A stretch of 64,000 nt of DNA from Albidovulum litorale. GTDB lineage: Bacteria > Pseudomonadota > Alphaproteobacteria > Rhodobacterales > Rhodobacteraceae. How positions within the stretch are numbered: position 1 is the stretch's first letter; each line of letters starts with the position of its first letter. This document shows positions 46,339-55,019 of the stretch, piece by piece. The position numbers and the translations under genes were made by a program. The notes under the pieces were generated by a model. The model had not been told where the DNA came from. It was given only the letters and a program-made list of their open reading frames with translations, and searched no databases. The stretch is from positions 186,001-250,000 of the forward strand of contig NZ_JAOWKZ010000003.1 of assembly GCF_025751495.1 (NCBI RefSeq). Direction: 5' to 3'.

Positions 46339-47952
46339 TTAGCCCCGAAGTTCTGGCAAGACCACCCCGGCGGCCACCAGTGCGTCGAAAATCCGCCCGT
46401 CCCGTCCATAGACATCGCGGCGGAATTCAATCTCCCCCCGTGCCGAAGGCCAGGCGGTGAAGTAGACCAGATGCACTGGCACCGGTTGCGTAAGCGGCAC
46501 CGTCACTTCACGGCCAGTATTCAGGTGGCGGCGGAACTCTGCCTGCGGATCATCGCTTTGACGCGCCAGCAGCGTGTAGGCGAGATCGAAAGGCTTGCCG
46601 AGCCGGATGCAGCCATGGCTGAAGGCGCGCACCTCCTTGGCGAAAAGCGATTTCGACGGCGTATCATGAAGATAGATGTTCCACTTGTTGGGGAACATGA
46701 ACTTCACAAGGCCGAGCGCATTCGAGTTCGATGGCGGCTGCGACATTGCGAAGGGGAAGTTCCGCGCCGTGAACTGGGTGAAATCAACCTGGGTGCGATC
46801 GACAACCTGCCCCCGCCGGTCGGTGATCTTCAGATGACCGACCGAGTTCGGGTTCTTCTGCAGCATCGGCAGATATTCTTTGACCGTGATGGACCGCGGC
46901 ACATTCCAGGTCGGATTCACGACCATGTGTTCCATCTGGTCGGAAAACTCCGGACTGCGGCGGTCATGCTGGTTCATGCCGACGACCGTCACAGTTTCAA
47001 ACGTGACCTTGCCGTCATCAACCACCTTGGCGGTGAAATCCGGCAGGTTAACCCAGATATGGCGCTTGCCGAGCGATATGCCGTTCATCCAGCGCATCCG
47101 CTCCATCGCGACGAGCACGGAATGCAGCCGTGTTTCAGGCGAAACATTGATTTCGGTCAGTGTACCGGGACCGGCGACACCGTCGGGTGCGAGCCCGTGT
47201 TCGATCTGGAACCGCTGTACCGCCTTCTGTATGGCGCCATCGTAATCCTGCGTCGACGTGCGGTGCAGATAGCCCATCCGGATCAGGCGGTCGCGAAGCG
47301 AGATTACCGCCGCCCCACTGTCGCCGGGTTCAAGTTTCGTGCCATCAGCGGGGGCACCCCAGCCGCCCGCAGCGATGGTGTCAGTGAGGCTGAACATGGC
47401 GCGGCGGAGCTGTTCGTATTCGCGCGACTGCGGCGGCAACGACCGCAGATAGGCCCGCGGCTCGGCCGCAGCGAGGCCCCGCAAAGTGGCAAGCGGATCT
47501 CGGTAGGGCACCTCGCGCACGATCCCGGGATCGACGCTGGCCGGAACAAGCACCCCGGTCTGGACATCCTTGGCGTAGTGAAGAAAGGCTTCGGTCACAG
47601 CCACTTCGAGCCGCCCGCGCTGACGCTCGGATGACAAGGCCGCGAACCGCTCGCGTAATTCGGCATCCCCATACTGGCCTGCAGGCAGTCCGTGATCGCC
47701 TGCAGAGGCCAAGGCGCGGAACAACGCCTCGCGCCGGGCGGCATCCTTGCCCGACGTCCAGAGCGGCGCATAATCCCGTTCGCGGTAGAACGCGGCAACT
47801 GCCGGGTCCGATGCGGCGCTTTCGGCAACGGCCTGCTGAAACGCGAGCCCCTCGCCCTGCGCCGCACCGGTAAGCCCGATGAGCAGTATGGCGGCGACCG
47901 AGGCCACATGGCGTAGATTATCCAGTGTCTGTGCGCGCAGCGCCATCGTCAT
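46339..47952 (-). CDS. L,D-transpeptidase (YcbB/LdtD-like)
   Basis: This 537-residue periplasmic enzyme has a signal peptide (about 8-30), a scaffold domain, a peptidoglycan-binding helix set (GAAVISLRDRLIRMGYL, about 210-265) and a YkuD catalytic domain. The active-site block is HDTPSKSLFAKEVRAFSHGCIRLGKP, with catalytic Cys in SHGCIRL. It makes 3-3 peptidoglycan cross-links or attaches proteins. ATG 47952 follows GAGGGGAACG; ATG 47967 is an alternative. Divergent from a DUF882 peptidase-like gene. Confidence 0.92.
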   Translation of the reverse strand: MTMALRAQTLDNLRHVASVAAILLIGLTGAAQGEGLAFQQAVAESAASDPAVAAFYRERDYAPLWTSGKDAARREALFRALASAGDHGLPAGQYGDAELRERFAALSSERQRGRLEVAVTEAFLHYAKDVQTGVLVPASVDPGIVREVPYRDPLATLRGLAAAEPRAYLRSLPPQSREYEQLRRAMFSLTDTIAAGGWGAPADGTKLEPGDSGAAVISLRDRLIRMGYLHRTSTQDYDGAIQKAVQRFQIEHGLAPDGVAGPGTLTEINVSPETRLHSVLVAMERMRWMNGISLGKRHIWVNLPDFTAKVVDDGKVTFETVTVVGMNQHDRRSPEFSDQMEHMVVNPTWNVPRSITVKEYLPMLQKNPNSVGHLKITDRRGQVVDRTQVDFTQFTARNFPFAMSQPPSNSNALGLVKFMFPNKWNIYLHDTPSKSLFAKEVRAFSHGCIRLGKPFDLAYTLLARQSDDPQAEFRRHLNTGREVTVPLTQPVPVHLVYFTAWPSARGEIEFRRDVYGRDGRIFDALVAAGVVLPELRG

Positions 47953-48275
47953 GACCGTTCCCCTCAAGCCGTCTTCGCCTGTTTCATGCAGTTTCGGGAA
48001 ACTCGGCCTTCAAGTCCATTAACGAAACAGTCATCCCGCCCCTGACCCTCATTTCATTGTCGCATTTCGGCAACGACAATCGGAATTGTATTGCAGAAAA
48101 ACCACGCAGAATCGCTTTCAGCGAAATCTCGCCGATGACGCTTGAAATTCCAATCCGGGGACAATTGCCCGGTTGGCGCGGGAATCGTCTTGTGCCATAA
48201 AGTGGCAGCACTTGGGGATTGTGCAATAAAAGCCGCTGATAAGGCGGCGAAAACACACGGGACAGGCGTCAAGCC
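47953..48275. other. Divergent promoter region of the L,D-transpeptidase/DUF882 pair
   Basis: This 323-base region is AT-richer than its flanks and contains a palindrome AGTTTC-GG-GAAACT at 47990-48003, 38 bases upstream of the transpeptidase start. A repeated GGCGG-containing stretch near 48243 lies close to the DUF882 start. No coding frame is convincing. Confidence 0.4.
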
Positions 48276-48845
48276 ATGACAGATCATTCGACCTCGGGTT
48301 TCTCTCGGCGTGGACTTCTTGCGGCCTTCGCTGCGACCGCAGTAGTCGCCGCTCCGACATGCTCCAACGCCTTCGGTCTGCTGCGTGGCGCGGGCGACGT
48401 CCGCCGCATCCGCATGTATTCGGGCCGGACTGGGGAAAGCATCGACACGATCTACTGGATCGAAGGCGAATATGTTCCCGAGGCCCTGAACGAGATCACC
48501 TATTTCATGCGCGACTGGCGGTCGGATCAGACCAAGGATATTGACCCGCGCATGATCGACATCGCTGCCGCCTCTCACAGGCTTCTGGATGTCAGCGAAC
48601 CCTACATGCTGCTTTCGGGCTACCGCACGGCGCAGACGAACGCGATGCTGCGCTCGAAGTCGCGGCGGGTGGCGCAGAATTCTTTGCACATGAAGGCGCA
48701 GGCGGCGGATCTTCGGCTGCGGTCGCGGTCGGTCAGCCAGATGTATCGCGCGGCATCGGCCTGCGAAGCCGGCGGCGTCGGCAAGTACAGCCGCTCCAAC
48801 TTCGTCCATATGGATTGCGGCCCGATCCGCACCTGGGGCAGCTGA
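48276..48845 (+). CDS. DUF882 (peptidase M15A-like, YcbK-type) protein
   Basis: This 189-residue exported protein has a twin-arginine-like signal SRRGLLAAFAATAVVAA. The fold residues of M15A/DUF882 are seen in MRDWRSDQTKDIDPRMID, LLSGYRTAQTNAML, HMKAQAADLRL and FVHMDCGPIRTW. The His-x-His-like metal ligands appear as H in LHMKAQAADL and H in FVHMD. Such proteins pair genetically with YcbB L,D-transpeptidase across Proteobacteria, as here (divergent). Role in peptidoglycan remodelling is inferred. Confidence 0.88.
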   Translation: MTDHSTSGFSRRGLLAAFAATAVVAAPTCSNAFGLLRGAGDVRRIRMYSGRTGESIDTIYWIEGEYVPEALNEITYFMRDWRSDQTKDIDPRMIDIAAASHRLLDVSEPYMLLSGYRTAQTNAMLRSKSRRVAQNSLHMKAQAADLRLRSRSVSQMYRAASACEAGGVGKYSRSNFVHMDCGPIRTWGS

Positions 48846-48867
48846 GGCTGGTCAAATTCTGAAGACG

Positions 48868-48894
48868 GGCGCCGGTTCTGCGGCGCCTTTTTTA
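48868..48894 (+). terminator. Terminator after the DUF882 gene
   Basis: GGCGCCG pairs with CGGCGCC across loop GTTCTG, followed by seven T. It is 22 bases after the DUF882 stop. Confidence 0.88.
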
Positions 48895-48922
48895 TTTGGC
48901 CCGCCCGTTGCAGCGGCCCGGT

Positions 48923-49399
48923 TCAGAGTTTCGATGAGATGACGCCCGTCGCGAAGCCGCCCATGCGCAACTCGCCGTAAAGCCGCTGGTATTCGATCTT
49001 GGGGCAACGGTTCTGCACCACCCTGATCCCGCGCTCCTCGGCCCGCGCCGCGGCCTCGGCATGTTCCACGCCGATCTGCATCCAGATTGTCTTCAGCTTC
49101 GGCAGTTCCGCCAGCGCCTCGTCGACAATGGCCGGTACCGCGTCCGAGCGGCGGAAGATGTCGACCATATCCACGTTCATATCCTTGGGAATGGAGGCAA
49201 GATCGGCATAGACGGTGCGGCCGAGGATCTCGCCCCCAGCGTGACCGGGATTGACCGGGATCACGGTAAAGCCCTTCAGCCCTAGATAGCGCGCGACATA
49301 ATAGGACGGCCGCACCGGATTGGGCGACACCCCGACCACCGCGATCACGCGGGTCGATGTGAGGATGCTGCGCAGGAAACTGTCGGAATAATCGGTCAT
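48923..49399 (-). CDS. CoA-binding domain protein
   Basis: This 158-residue protein is a single Rossmann CoA-binding domain: VIAVVGVSPNPVRPSYYVARYL near the N-terminus, GFTVIPVNPGHAGGEILG, and the acid pair VDIFRRSDAVPAIVDEAL. Resembles YccU. Function is unknown; CoA or a nucleotide is the expected ligand. No operon partner. Confidence 0.9.
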   Translation of the reverse strand: MTDYSDSFLRSILTSTRVIAVVGVSPNPVRPSYYVARYLGLKGFTVIPVNPGHAGGEILGRTVYADLASIPKDMNVDMVDIFRRSDAVPAIVDEALAELPKLKTIWMQIGVEHAEAAARAEERGIRVVQNRCPKIEYQRLYGELRMGGFATGVISSKL

Positions 49400-49564
49400 G
49401 AAGGCCCATTGCCAGAAAAAGGCGCCCGATCCAAGGGGACGGGCGCCAGTCGCGGAACGAGGGACAGTGAATTGAAACGCGGCTGTTCCGGTGCCACGTT
49501 TCCAAAGAATTATGTAGGTATTGCCATTCGACTTTAAAGATTCCGTCGCGCAGTTGTGATCACA

Positions 49565-50026
49565 TCACTGGCCGAGTGCCGCGGGCCAGTTTCCGTTGGC
49601 AAGAGCGATATTGCCGGGAATGTCGCCGCTCCAGATCGTGCGGACCTCGGTCGAGAAGTTCATGTACAGTCGGCCGTCATGAACCGTGAAGGCCTCGGGA
49701 ACCGTCGGGGCGATCGCCCCTTTCGACATCGCATAAGCACAATAGCCGCCATATTGCGGCGCGTATCCGGCGGGGTTCATTTCAAACGATTCCATCGCCT
49801 CGGCGCTGGCAAAGTACCACAGCGCGCCGCGCCAGCGCAGCGCGTGGGCCGCCTTGCCCATCACCGGACGGCCATCGGTGAAATAGGCGACCGGGTCATA
49901 ACCGCCCATCGCGACCCCGTTCGGGGCATAAACTTCCGGCTCCGCAGCCAAGGCCGGGCGCAGAATGGTTCCTGCAACGGGGATCACGAGGATAGCAGCG
50001 ATAAGCGCGCGGCGGGTCAGTGTCAT
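49565..50026 (-). CDS. YHS-domain exported protein
   Basis: This 153-residue protein starts MTLTRRALIAAIL, a twin-arginine-like signal. The YHS domain has GYDPVAYFTDGRPVMGK, LWYFASAEAMESFEMNP and YGGYCAYAMSKG. YHS domains are small metal-associated modules. Here the Cys and His pattern is reduced, with one Cys in GGYCAYA. Periplasmic location is likely. Role unknown. Confidence 0.85.
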   Translation of the reverse strand: MTLTRRALIAAILVIPVAGTILRPALAAEPEVYAPNGVAMGGYDPVAYFTDGRPVMGKAAHALRWRGALWYFASAEAMESFEMNPAGYAPQYGGYCAYAMSKGAIAPTVPEAFTVHDGRLYMNFSTEVRTIWSGDIPGNIALANGNWPAALGQ

Positions 50027-50147
50027 GGTGGTTCCTCAAGGGCGGGTGCCCGGTTGGCCTCAAGATGACATCACCCGGAGCTTCGTGAAAGATGCCTCCC
50101 GCAAGCGTGATCGAAAGTGGGGCAAGGGTGATCTATAGAACCGATGT

Positions 50148-50930
50148 CTAGCGCGTTGCCGCCGCGTAGAGCGCGACCGCCGCCGCGTTGGATACGTTGA
50201 GCGAGCCGAACGTGCTGGCGAAGGGGATTTTCACAAGGTGATCGCAGGTTTCGCGGGTCTTTTCCCTGAGGCCCGGCCCCTCGGCGCCCAGAACAAGGGC
50301 GACAGGCCTTTGACCCGTATCGGCCAAAGCCTCGGCCAATGTCTTGTCCGCCTCGCCATCAAGGCCCAGTAGCACGTAACCCATGTCCCGCAGCCGTTCG
50401 AGGGCCTCGGCAAGATTGCCGATGCGCAGATAGGGCTGGCGTTCCAGCGCGCCGCTCGCCGTCTTGGCCAGCGCCCCGGTTTCGGGGGCCGCATGGCGGG
50501 CCGGGGCGATGACGGCACGGGCGCCGAATACCTCGGCCGAGCGCAGGATCGCGCCGACATTGTGCGGGTCGGTCACCCGGTCCAACGCAACAACCAGCGC
50601 CCGCCCCTGCCCCGCCGCGCAGACCTCGTCGAGCCCGCCCCAGGCCAGCGGCTTCACCTCCAGCGCCGCACCCTGATGGACGCTGTCGGCCCCGAGCGGC
50701 ACATGGGAATCGAACTTGCGCGGATCGACGATTTCGGGCTCCGGCCCGCCTGCACCGAGCGCTTCACCCAGCCGGTCAGCGGCATTCTTGGTCACCACCA
50801 GACGCAGTTTCTCACGCGCGGGATTCATCAAAGCGTCGCGCACCGCATGCAGCCCGAAGAGCCACACGGTTTCGGCCGCCGCAGCCCGCCTCGCGCGTTC
50901 CTTTTCGATCACCCAGGCGGGTTTTTTCAT
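50148..50930 (-). CDS. rlmB: 23S rRNA 2'-O-methyltransferase of the SpoU/RlmB type
   Basis: This 260-residue SPOUT enzyme has an N-terminal substrate-binding domain (WLFGLHAVRDALMNP) and the three SPOUT motifs: LDRVTDPHNVGAILRSAEVFGA, VALVLGAEGPGLREKT and IPFASTFGSLNVSNAAAVALYA. It methylates the ribose of a guanosine in 23S rRNA domain V in characterised homologues (G2251 in E. coli). Divergent from tRNA-Tyr. Confidence 0.92.
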   Translation of the reverse strand: MKKPAWVIEKERARRAAAAETVWLFGLHAVRDALMNPAREKLRLVVTKNAADRLGEALGAGGPEPEIVDPRKFDSHVPLGADSVHQGAALEVKPLAWGGLDEVCAAGQGRALVVALDRVTDPHNVGAILRSAEVFGARAVIAPARHAAPETGALAKTASGALERQPYLRIGNLAEALERLRDMGYVLLGLDGEADKTLAEALADTGQRPVALVLGAEGPGLREKTRETCDHLVKIPFASTFGSLNVSNAAAVALYAAATR

Positions 50931-51013
50931 TGTATCAGGTCCCTTTGCCGATGGCGGCTGACAATGCGCCCTGGGCCCGAATGACGCAAGACCGCAAACG
51001 TGGATTTTCTTCC

Positions 51014-51042
51014 TTGACGCCTATCAGCCCCTCGCGTATTCC
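51014..51042 (+). promoter_or_regulatory. Sigma-70 promoter of tRNA-Tyr
   Basis: TTGACG (51014-51019) and TATTCC (51037-51042) are separated by 17 bases. Initiation would be near 51049, 6 bases before the mature tRNA. Confidence 0.7.
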
Positions 51043-51054
51043 CGGCCCCGCGTC

Positions 51055-51138
51055 GGGCGACGTGCTGCAAGGTGCGGCAGCGGACTGTAACTCCGCCGGG
51101 GAGACCCATGCCTGGTTCGATTCCAGGGTCGCCCACCA
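51055..51138 (+). tRNA. tRNA-Tyr (anticodon GTA)
   Basis: Acceptor GGGCGAC pairs perfectly with GTCGCCC, followed by A and an encoded CCA. D stem GCTG/CGGC, anticodon stem GCGGA/TCCGC with loop CTGTAAC (anticodon GTA), a long class II variable arm, and T arm CCTGG-TTCGATT-CCAGG. A decayed mobile region begins directly behind it; no duplicated tRNA 3' end was found downstream. Confidence 0.94.
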
Positions 51139-51326
51139 TCCACCCTCCCATTCAGAGCCAGATATTTCTGCACGCGGTATTGTGCCGTGGTTTCCGCGCC
51201 TTGTGCGGAGCAGGCTCCGAACATCGGCGGCATTTCGTCTCTGTAAGGGGCCAGAAGCTGCGGTTTCCGCACAAAGTCTCTGAGGGCGGATTTCGCGTGA
51301 TATCTCTCCGTGGTCTGTGCTGCGGA

Positions 51327-53005
51327 TCAGGCGGCAGGGAACCCAAGGGCCCGGCGCTGGTCGGACCAGGCGAGCGGGAGTTCCGGCAGATCACGCAAGG
51401 CCTTGGCCGTAAGGTCAGCGTGCTGGCGGCCTTCCAGGATCGCCTGTGTGATGTCCGGCGCGAGCCAGGCCAGCGGCAGGATGCGGCTGATGGCGCCGGG
51501 ACGCAGCTGCTCCCGCTCGGTGAGTTCGGCAACGGAACCCGCCCGGCCTTCAATGAGACCCTGCATCCAGCGCCGCGCATCCGCGACCAACGCGATGAGG
51601 TTCGGATCGCGCTGCGGAACACGTTGTCCGCCCGCAGCACGATCGGACGGTTCCGGCCGTTGCGTTGCAGCGTGATCGGTACCTTGATCGGAGGGGCGAG
51701 CACTTCGGACGCAACAAGATCATTGAGGAGCGGTGCGAGATTGACCCGAAAGCTCACAAGTCCTTCCCGCAGCTCAACTCGATGCAGATAGGCTGAAAGG
51801 CTGTCCATGCCGCTCGCACCTGAGAGAGCGGATGCGTCCTTCGGGGCCTGCTCCAGCGCATCAGAGATTGCTTCGGGACGAACGCCGGCGGTGGCCAGCA
51901 CCGATGTCAGCCAGGCACGGTCCAGTAGGCGCCGCAGGATGGTCTCTCGTACGACACTCTCCAGAGGACCAGCCGGACGGCGATCTACTATCCGTCTGTC
52001 GTCAGCGTGATCCGGCTTCGACACATGGTACCAGTAGCGTTTGGACAGCCGAACCGATCCGGATCGTACCGTCCGCATCGCGTAGCTTGTCCTCATCGGG
52101 CAGCCGTGCTGGTTGAAGAGGTGGCCGTCAAGCCAGCGTTAGGCGGGCTTGCGGCGACCGGATATCGGGCCGCCGCCGTTGCCGTCGAGATGCTCCTGTA
52201 CACGTTGCCAGGTGGCTTCATCCACGATCGCAGCATGCTGACCGATGTGAATGTCACCCTTGTGACGGACCTTGCCGACATAGGTTGCGTTTTGCAGGAG
52301 ATGATAGAGTGCGCCGGACGAGAATGGCTGCCCGCCGGTCACCCGTCCGTGTCTTTCCGTCTGGACCTTGCTGACGATCCCGAGCCGGCCGAGCCGTCGC
52401 CGCGAGACCGGGACGGAGCCGGCCTCCAGATACTCCCGGAAGATTGTCCGCACGGCGTCCGCCTCGTCGGCGTTCACGATGAGCGCCTTGTCCTGTGCCT
52501 CATAGCCAAACGGCACGGCGCCGCCCATCCACATGCCCTTCCGCTTCGAGGCCGCCACCTTGTCTCGGATGCGCTCCGCAGTGACCTCGCGCTCGAACTG
52601 GGCAAACGAGAGAAGCACATTGAGCGTGAGCCGCCCCATCGACGAGGTCGTGTTGAAGGCCTGGGTCACCGAAACGAAGGAGACGCCTGCCGCATCGAAG
52701 ATCTCCACCATCTTTGCGAAGTCCGACAGGGCCCGCGTCAACCGGTCCACCTTGTAGACCACGATCACGTCGAGCCGCCCCGCGCGGACATCTTCAAGCA
52801 GCCGTTGCAAACCCGGACGTTCCATCGACCCGCCGGAGAAGCCGCCGTCGTCGTAGCGATCGGAAAGTTCCGACCAACCCTCCTATCGCTGGCTCAGGAT
52901 GTAGGCGCTGCAGGCCTCCCGCTGCGCTTCGAGCGAGTTGAAGCTCTGCTCCAACCCCTCTTCCGTGGACTTCCGCGTATAGATCGCGCAGCGCTGCCGG
53001 ATCAT
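51327..53005 (-). pseudogene. Large serine recombinase, broken by two stops and a frameshift
   Basis: Read from ATG 53005, this is a resolvase-type recombinase. The N-terminus is [19 protein letters not shown] with catalytic Ser in FNSLEAQRE position context; VYKVDRLTRALSDFAKM and FAQFEREVTAERIRDK follow. A recombinase domain with YHLLQNATYVGKVRHKG comes next, and a C-terminal LAPDITQAILEGRQ tail ends at 51327. It is interrupted by in-frame TAG at 52883-52885 (codon 41), in-frame TAA at 52139-52141, and a one-base frame change near 51600-51640. No full-length product can be made. The start overlaps the DUF2924 stop as ATGA. Confidence 0.88.
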
Positions 53006-53466
53006 TGCCCGTCCTCTCGGAGCCCGAAAAACCTGGGTCCGCTGCGCGGTGTCCCCGTCATCGCCCGCGCCACGGCGGAGAGGGAGGAATAAGGCTTTCC
53101 CTTTCAGATCACGTTCTCCGCAGTGACGAGCACTTCGTGGGTCTCCCCGCCCCACGACTTCAAGAGCCGGGTGCCTGAGGCGGCGGGTGGTGCGGAGAGA
53201 CCGTTCACCGCATCTTCCGCGTGTGCACCCCCTGCCCTCCGGGTCATGACCGCCTGCCATTGCCGACGAACCGCCGAAGACTCGCCGCCCTCCGCGTCGG
53301 CCTAGATCTCCCAGGCGAGGACGAGCCGCATGAGGCGCCCCGAGAGTGTCGGCGGCGGCTCTCCGCGCCGCGCTTGCCAGAGCTGCCGCAAATCAGCTGC
53401 CTTCGCTCCGGCCAGTACGGCAAGATCAAGGTCGGGAGGCCTGTGCTGCGCGGGCTTCGCTGCCAT
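53002..53466 (-). pseudogene. DUF2924 protein gene with two in-frame stops
   Basis: 155 codons in one frame from ATG 53466 to TGA 53002 match the DUF2924 plan. Recognisable blocks are [38 protein letters not shown] and the C-terminal [22 protein letters not shown]. An in-frame TAG at 53302-53304 replaces a likely Gln codon after LAWEI, and a TGA near 53100 replaces a likely Trp before [12 protein letters not shown]2924 regularly sits between DUF3489 and a serine recombinase in mobile regions of alphaproteobacteria; function unknown. Confidence 0.82.
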
Positions 53467-53470
53467 CGCT

Positions 53471-53745
53471 TCAGCCCTGCAGCCGGTATGCCTTGCGACC
53501 GCCCTCCTCGGACAGGACGGCCGGAAAGCCGCGCGGCCTGCACCGGTAAGGAAGTATGTTGCCGCGTCTGCAGTCTCGTCTCCGTCGGGGATCGCCTGTT
53601 TCGCGAGCCCCTTCGTCACGAGGGCTTCCAGAGCGCGATCATGGACCTTCCCGGCAATCCCCTCCGGTGCGAGCAGCAATGCGCCTTCATCCCGTGTTGC
53701 GGCGTTTGCGATCAAGGCAGCTTCTGTCTTGCTCAGTTTGGTCAT
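53471..53745 (-). pseudogene. DUF3489 protein gene with internal deletion
   Basis: The N-terminal part MTKLSKTEAALIANAA is typical of DUF3489. The frame loses similarity after GAGRAAF. The family's C-terminal end (EEGGRKAYRLQG then TGA) is present in another frame at 53471-53510, so the middle, including the DNA-binding-like repeat, is deleted and the frame is shifted. The translated frame runs on into DUF2924, giving an apparent 147-residue fusion that is an artefact of decay. Confidence 0.72.
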
Positions 53746-54019
53746 TCCCGGTCACTCCATTCACGGCGGCGCCCCATGCACCGCCAGGTACTGACCGAAG
53801 GCCCGAAACCCGGGCCGAGCACGCGCCACCCAAGTGTCGGCGCTCACCTGCGACTACCGCTTCCCTTGCACACGTAGTCCAGCGGTTGCTTCAGAAGATC
53901 GGGGGAAACGGCCCTTTGCCGACATCCAGCGACTGGCAGCGATGCTGCGGTCGCAGCCCGCATTGCTGCCATTCAGGTTCGACGCAGAAAGTCGGAGTCA
54001 GATTGTTCGGAGATGGATC

Positions 54020-54307
54020 TCAGAGGTGCCGCTCGACATCCATGCTCTGATGAAGGATCCGCACGACCACGATATCGTCTTCGCTCTTGCGAAAGAAGAT
54101 GACATGGCGCCCGGACAGGTATTTCTGCATTCCCTCCGCAATCGACACCGGCCTCCCCGTCCGGTCGCCGCGCGCGTGTTGGTCAACCGCGTTGATTAGG
54201 TCGGTGTTACAGGCGACCGCTTGTTCTGTGGACCAGCGCTGCGCGGTGAACAGCCAGATGTCTTCAAGGTCGGCCTCCGCGAGCGGAGAATACAGTATCC
54301 GTGTCAT
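54020..54307 (-). CDS. ParE/RelE-superfamily toxin, apparently orphan
   Basis: This 95-residue protein has full family length: ILYSPLAEADLEDIWLFTA at the N-terminus, GRPVSIAEGMQKYLSG in the middle and VVRILHQSMDVERHL at the end. Homologues inhibit gyrase or cleave mRNA. The start at 54307 lies 1 base after an antitoxin-like stop; a longer frame from 54355 runs through that remnant. The antitoxin gene expected upstream is reduced to about 16 codons, because the adjacent tyrosine recombinase region begins there. Confidence 0.85.
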   Translation of the reverse strand: MTRILYSPLAEADLEDIWLFTAQRWSTEQAVACNTDLINAVDQHARGDRTGRPVSIAEGMQKYLSGRHVIFFRKSEDDIVVVRILHQSMDVERHL

Positions 54308-54308
54308 T

Positions 54309-54359
54309 TCACCCGGCGTGTCGGCGGTGCATACGAGCCTGGAAGGCTTCTGCATTCAA
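54309..54359 (-). pseudogene. C-terminal remnant of ParD-like antitoxin
   Basis: The last codons, reading LNAEAFQARMHRRHAG then TGA, match the toxin-binding tail of ParD antitoxins (pattern xFxxRMRxRH). They end 1 base before the ParE start, the normal spacing of a parDE operon. Similarity stops near 54359, so the DNA-binding part is gone. Confidence 0.6.
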
Positions 54360-54386
54360 GGGACGGGGCGGGCCGGAGGAGATGCC

Positions 54387-55019
54387 ATGACCATCGCCAA
54401 TCTTCCCGCCATCCGCGCCTGCCGCCCCGCCTGGAACAAGTGCCATCTCGTCGGCCAGAAGCGGCCTCTGCTGCCGAAGCATGTCTGGGCGATCCGGGTC
54501 CGGCTCGAACTGGCCGGGAACATCCGCGACCTCGCGATCTTCAATACCGTGATCGACAGCAAGCTCAGGGGCTGCGATCTGGTGAAGCTCGAGGTCGCCG
54601 ATGTCTATGCGGCGGGACAGGTGAAGGAGCGCGCCTCGATCATCCAGAGCAAGACACAGAAGCCGGTCCGCTTCGAACTCTCCGAGGGCACGCGGAAGTC
54701 GCTGGAGGACTGGTTCAGAAACCCGCTGATGATCGGTTCGGAATATCTCTGGCCCGGACGCTTTCATGAGCGGCTTCATATCTCAACGCGCCAATACGCC
54801 CGCCTTGTGCGCGACTGGGTGACGTCGATCGGGCTTGAGCCAAGTTCCTACGGGACGCATTCGATGCGGAGGACGAAGGTCGCCGAGATCTATCGCAAGA
54901 CCGGCAATCTGCGTGCCGTGCAACTCCTCCTGGGGCACACCAAGATGGACAGCACGGTCCGGTATCTCGGTGCCGAGATCGAAGACGCGTTGGCCATCGC
55001 CGAAGGAATCGAAGTCTGA
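54387..55019 (+). CDS. Small solitary tyrosine recombinase
   Basis: This 210-residue protein is essentially a catalytic domain. Arg I in SKLRGCDLVKLE, Lys region in IIQSKTQKPV, box II GTHSMRRTKVAEIY (His-x-x-Arg), LLGHTKMDSTVRYLG with His and the nucleophile Tyr. All catalytic residues are present, but there is little N-terminal DNA-binding domain. The start follows GGAGGAG; a frame back to 54087 overlaps the toxin. Short integrases of this sort are scattered in alphaproteobacteria. It may be the integrase of the element behind tRNA-Tyr. Confidence 0.85.
   Translation: MTIANLPAIRACRPAWNKCHLVGQKRPLLPKHVWAIRVRLELAGNIRDLAIFNTVIDSKLRGCDLVKLEVADVYAAGQVKERASIIQSKTQKPVRFELSEGTRKSLEDWFRNPLMIGSEYLWPGRFHERLHISTRQYARLVRDWVTSIGLEPSSYGTHSMRRTKVAEIYRKTGNLRAVQLLLGHTKMDSTVRYLGAEIEDALAIAEGIEV

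Noticed and set aside
45643-47634. 663-codon plus-strand frame opposite lpxD and the L,D-transpeptidase
   Set aside because: Crosses two well-supported minus-strand genes and shows only mirrored composition.
52883-53304. Stop-codon readthrough or recoding in the DUF2924 and recombinase genes
   Set aside because: Stops of three kinds plus a frameshift and a deletion lie in one small region. Decay explains them more simply than recoding.
53302-53745. A 147-residue DUF3489/DUF2924 fusion protein
   Set aside because: The second half has its own ATG and continues past the in-frame stop as DUF2924. The join results from a deletion and frame loss in DUF3489.
54087-54386. Longer N-terminus for the tyrosine recombinase
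   Set aside because: The extension is antisense to the ParE toxin, and a GGAGGAG site precedes the ATG at 54387.
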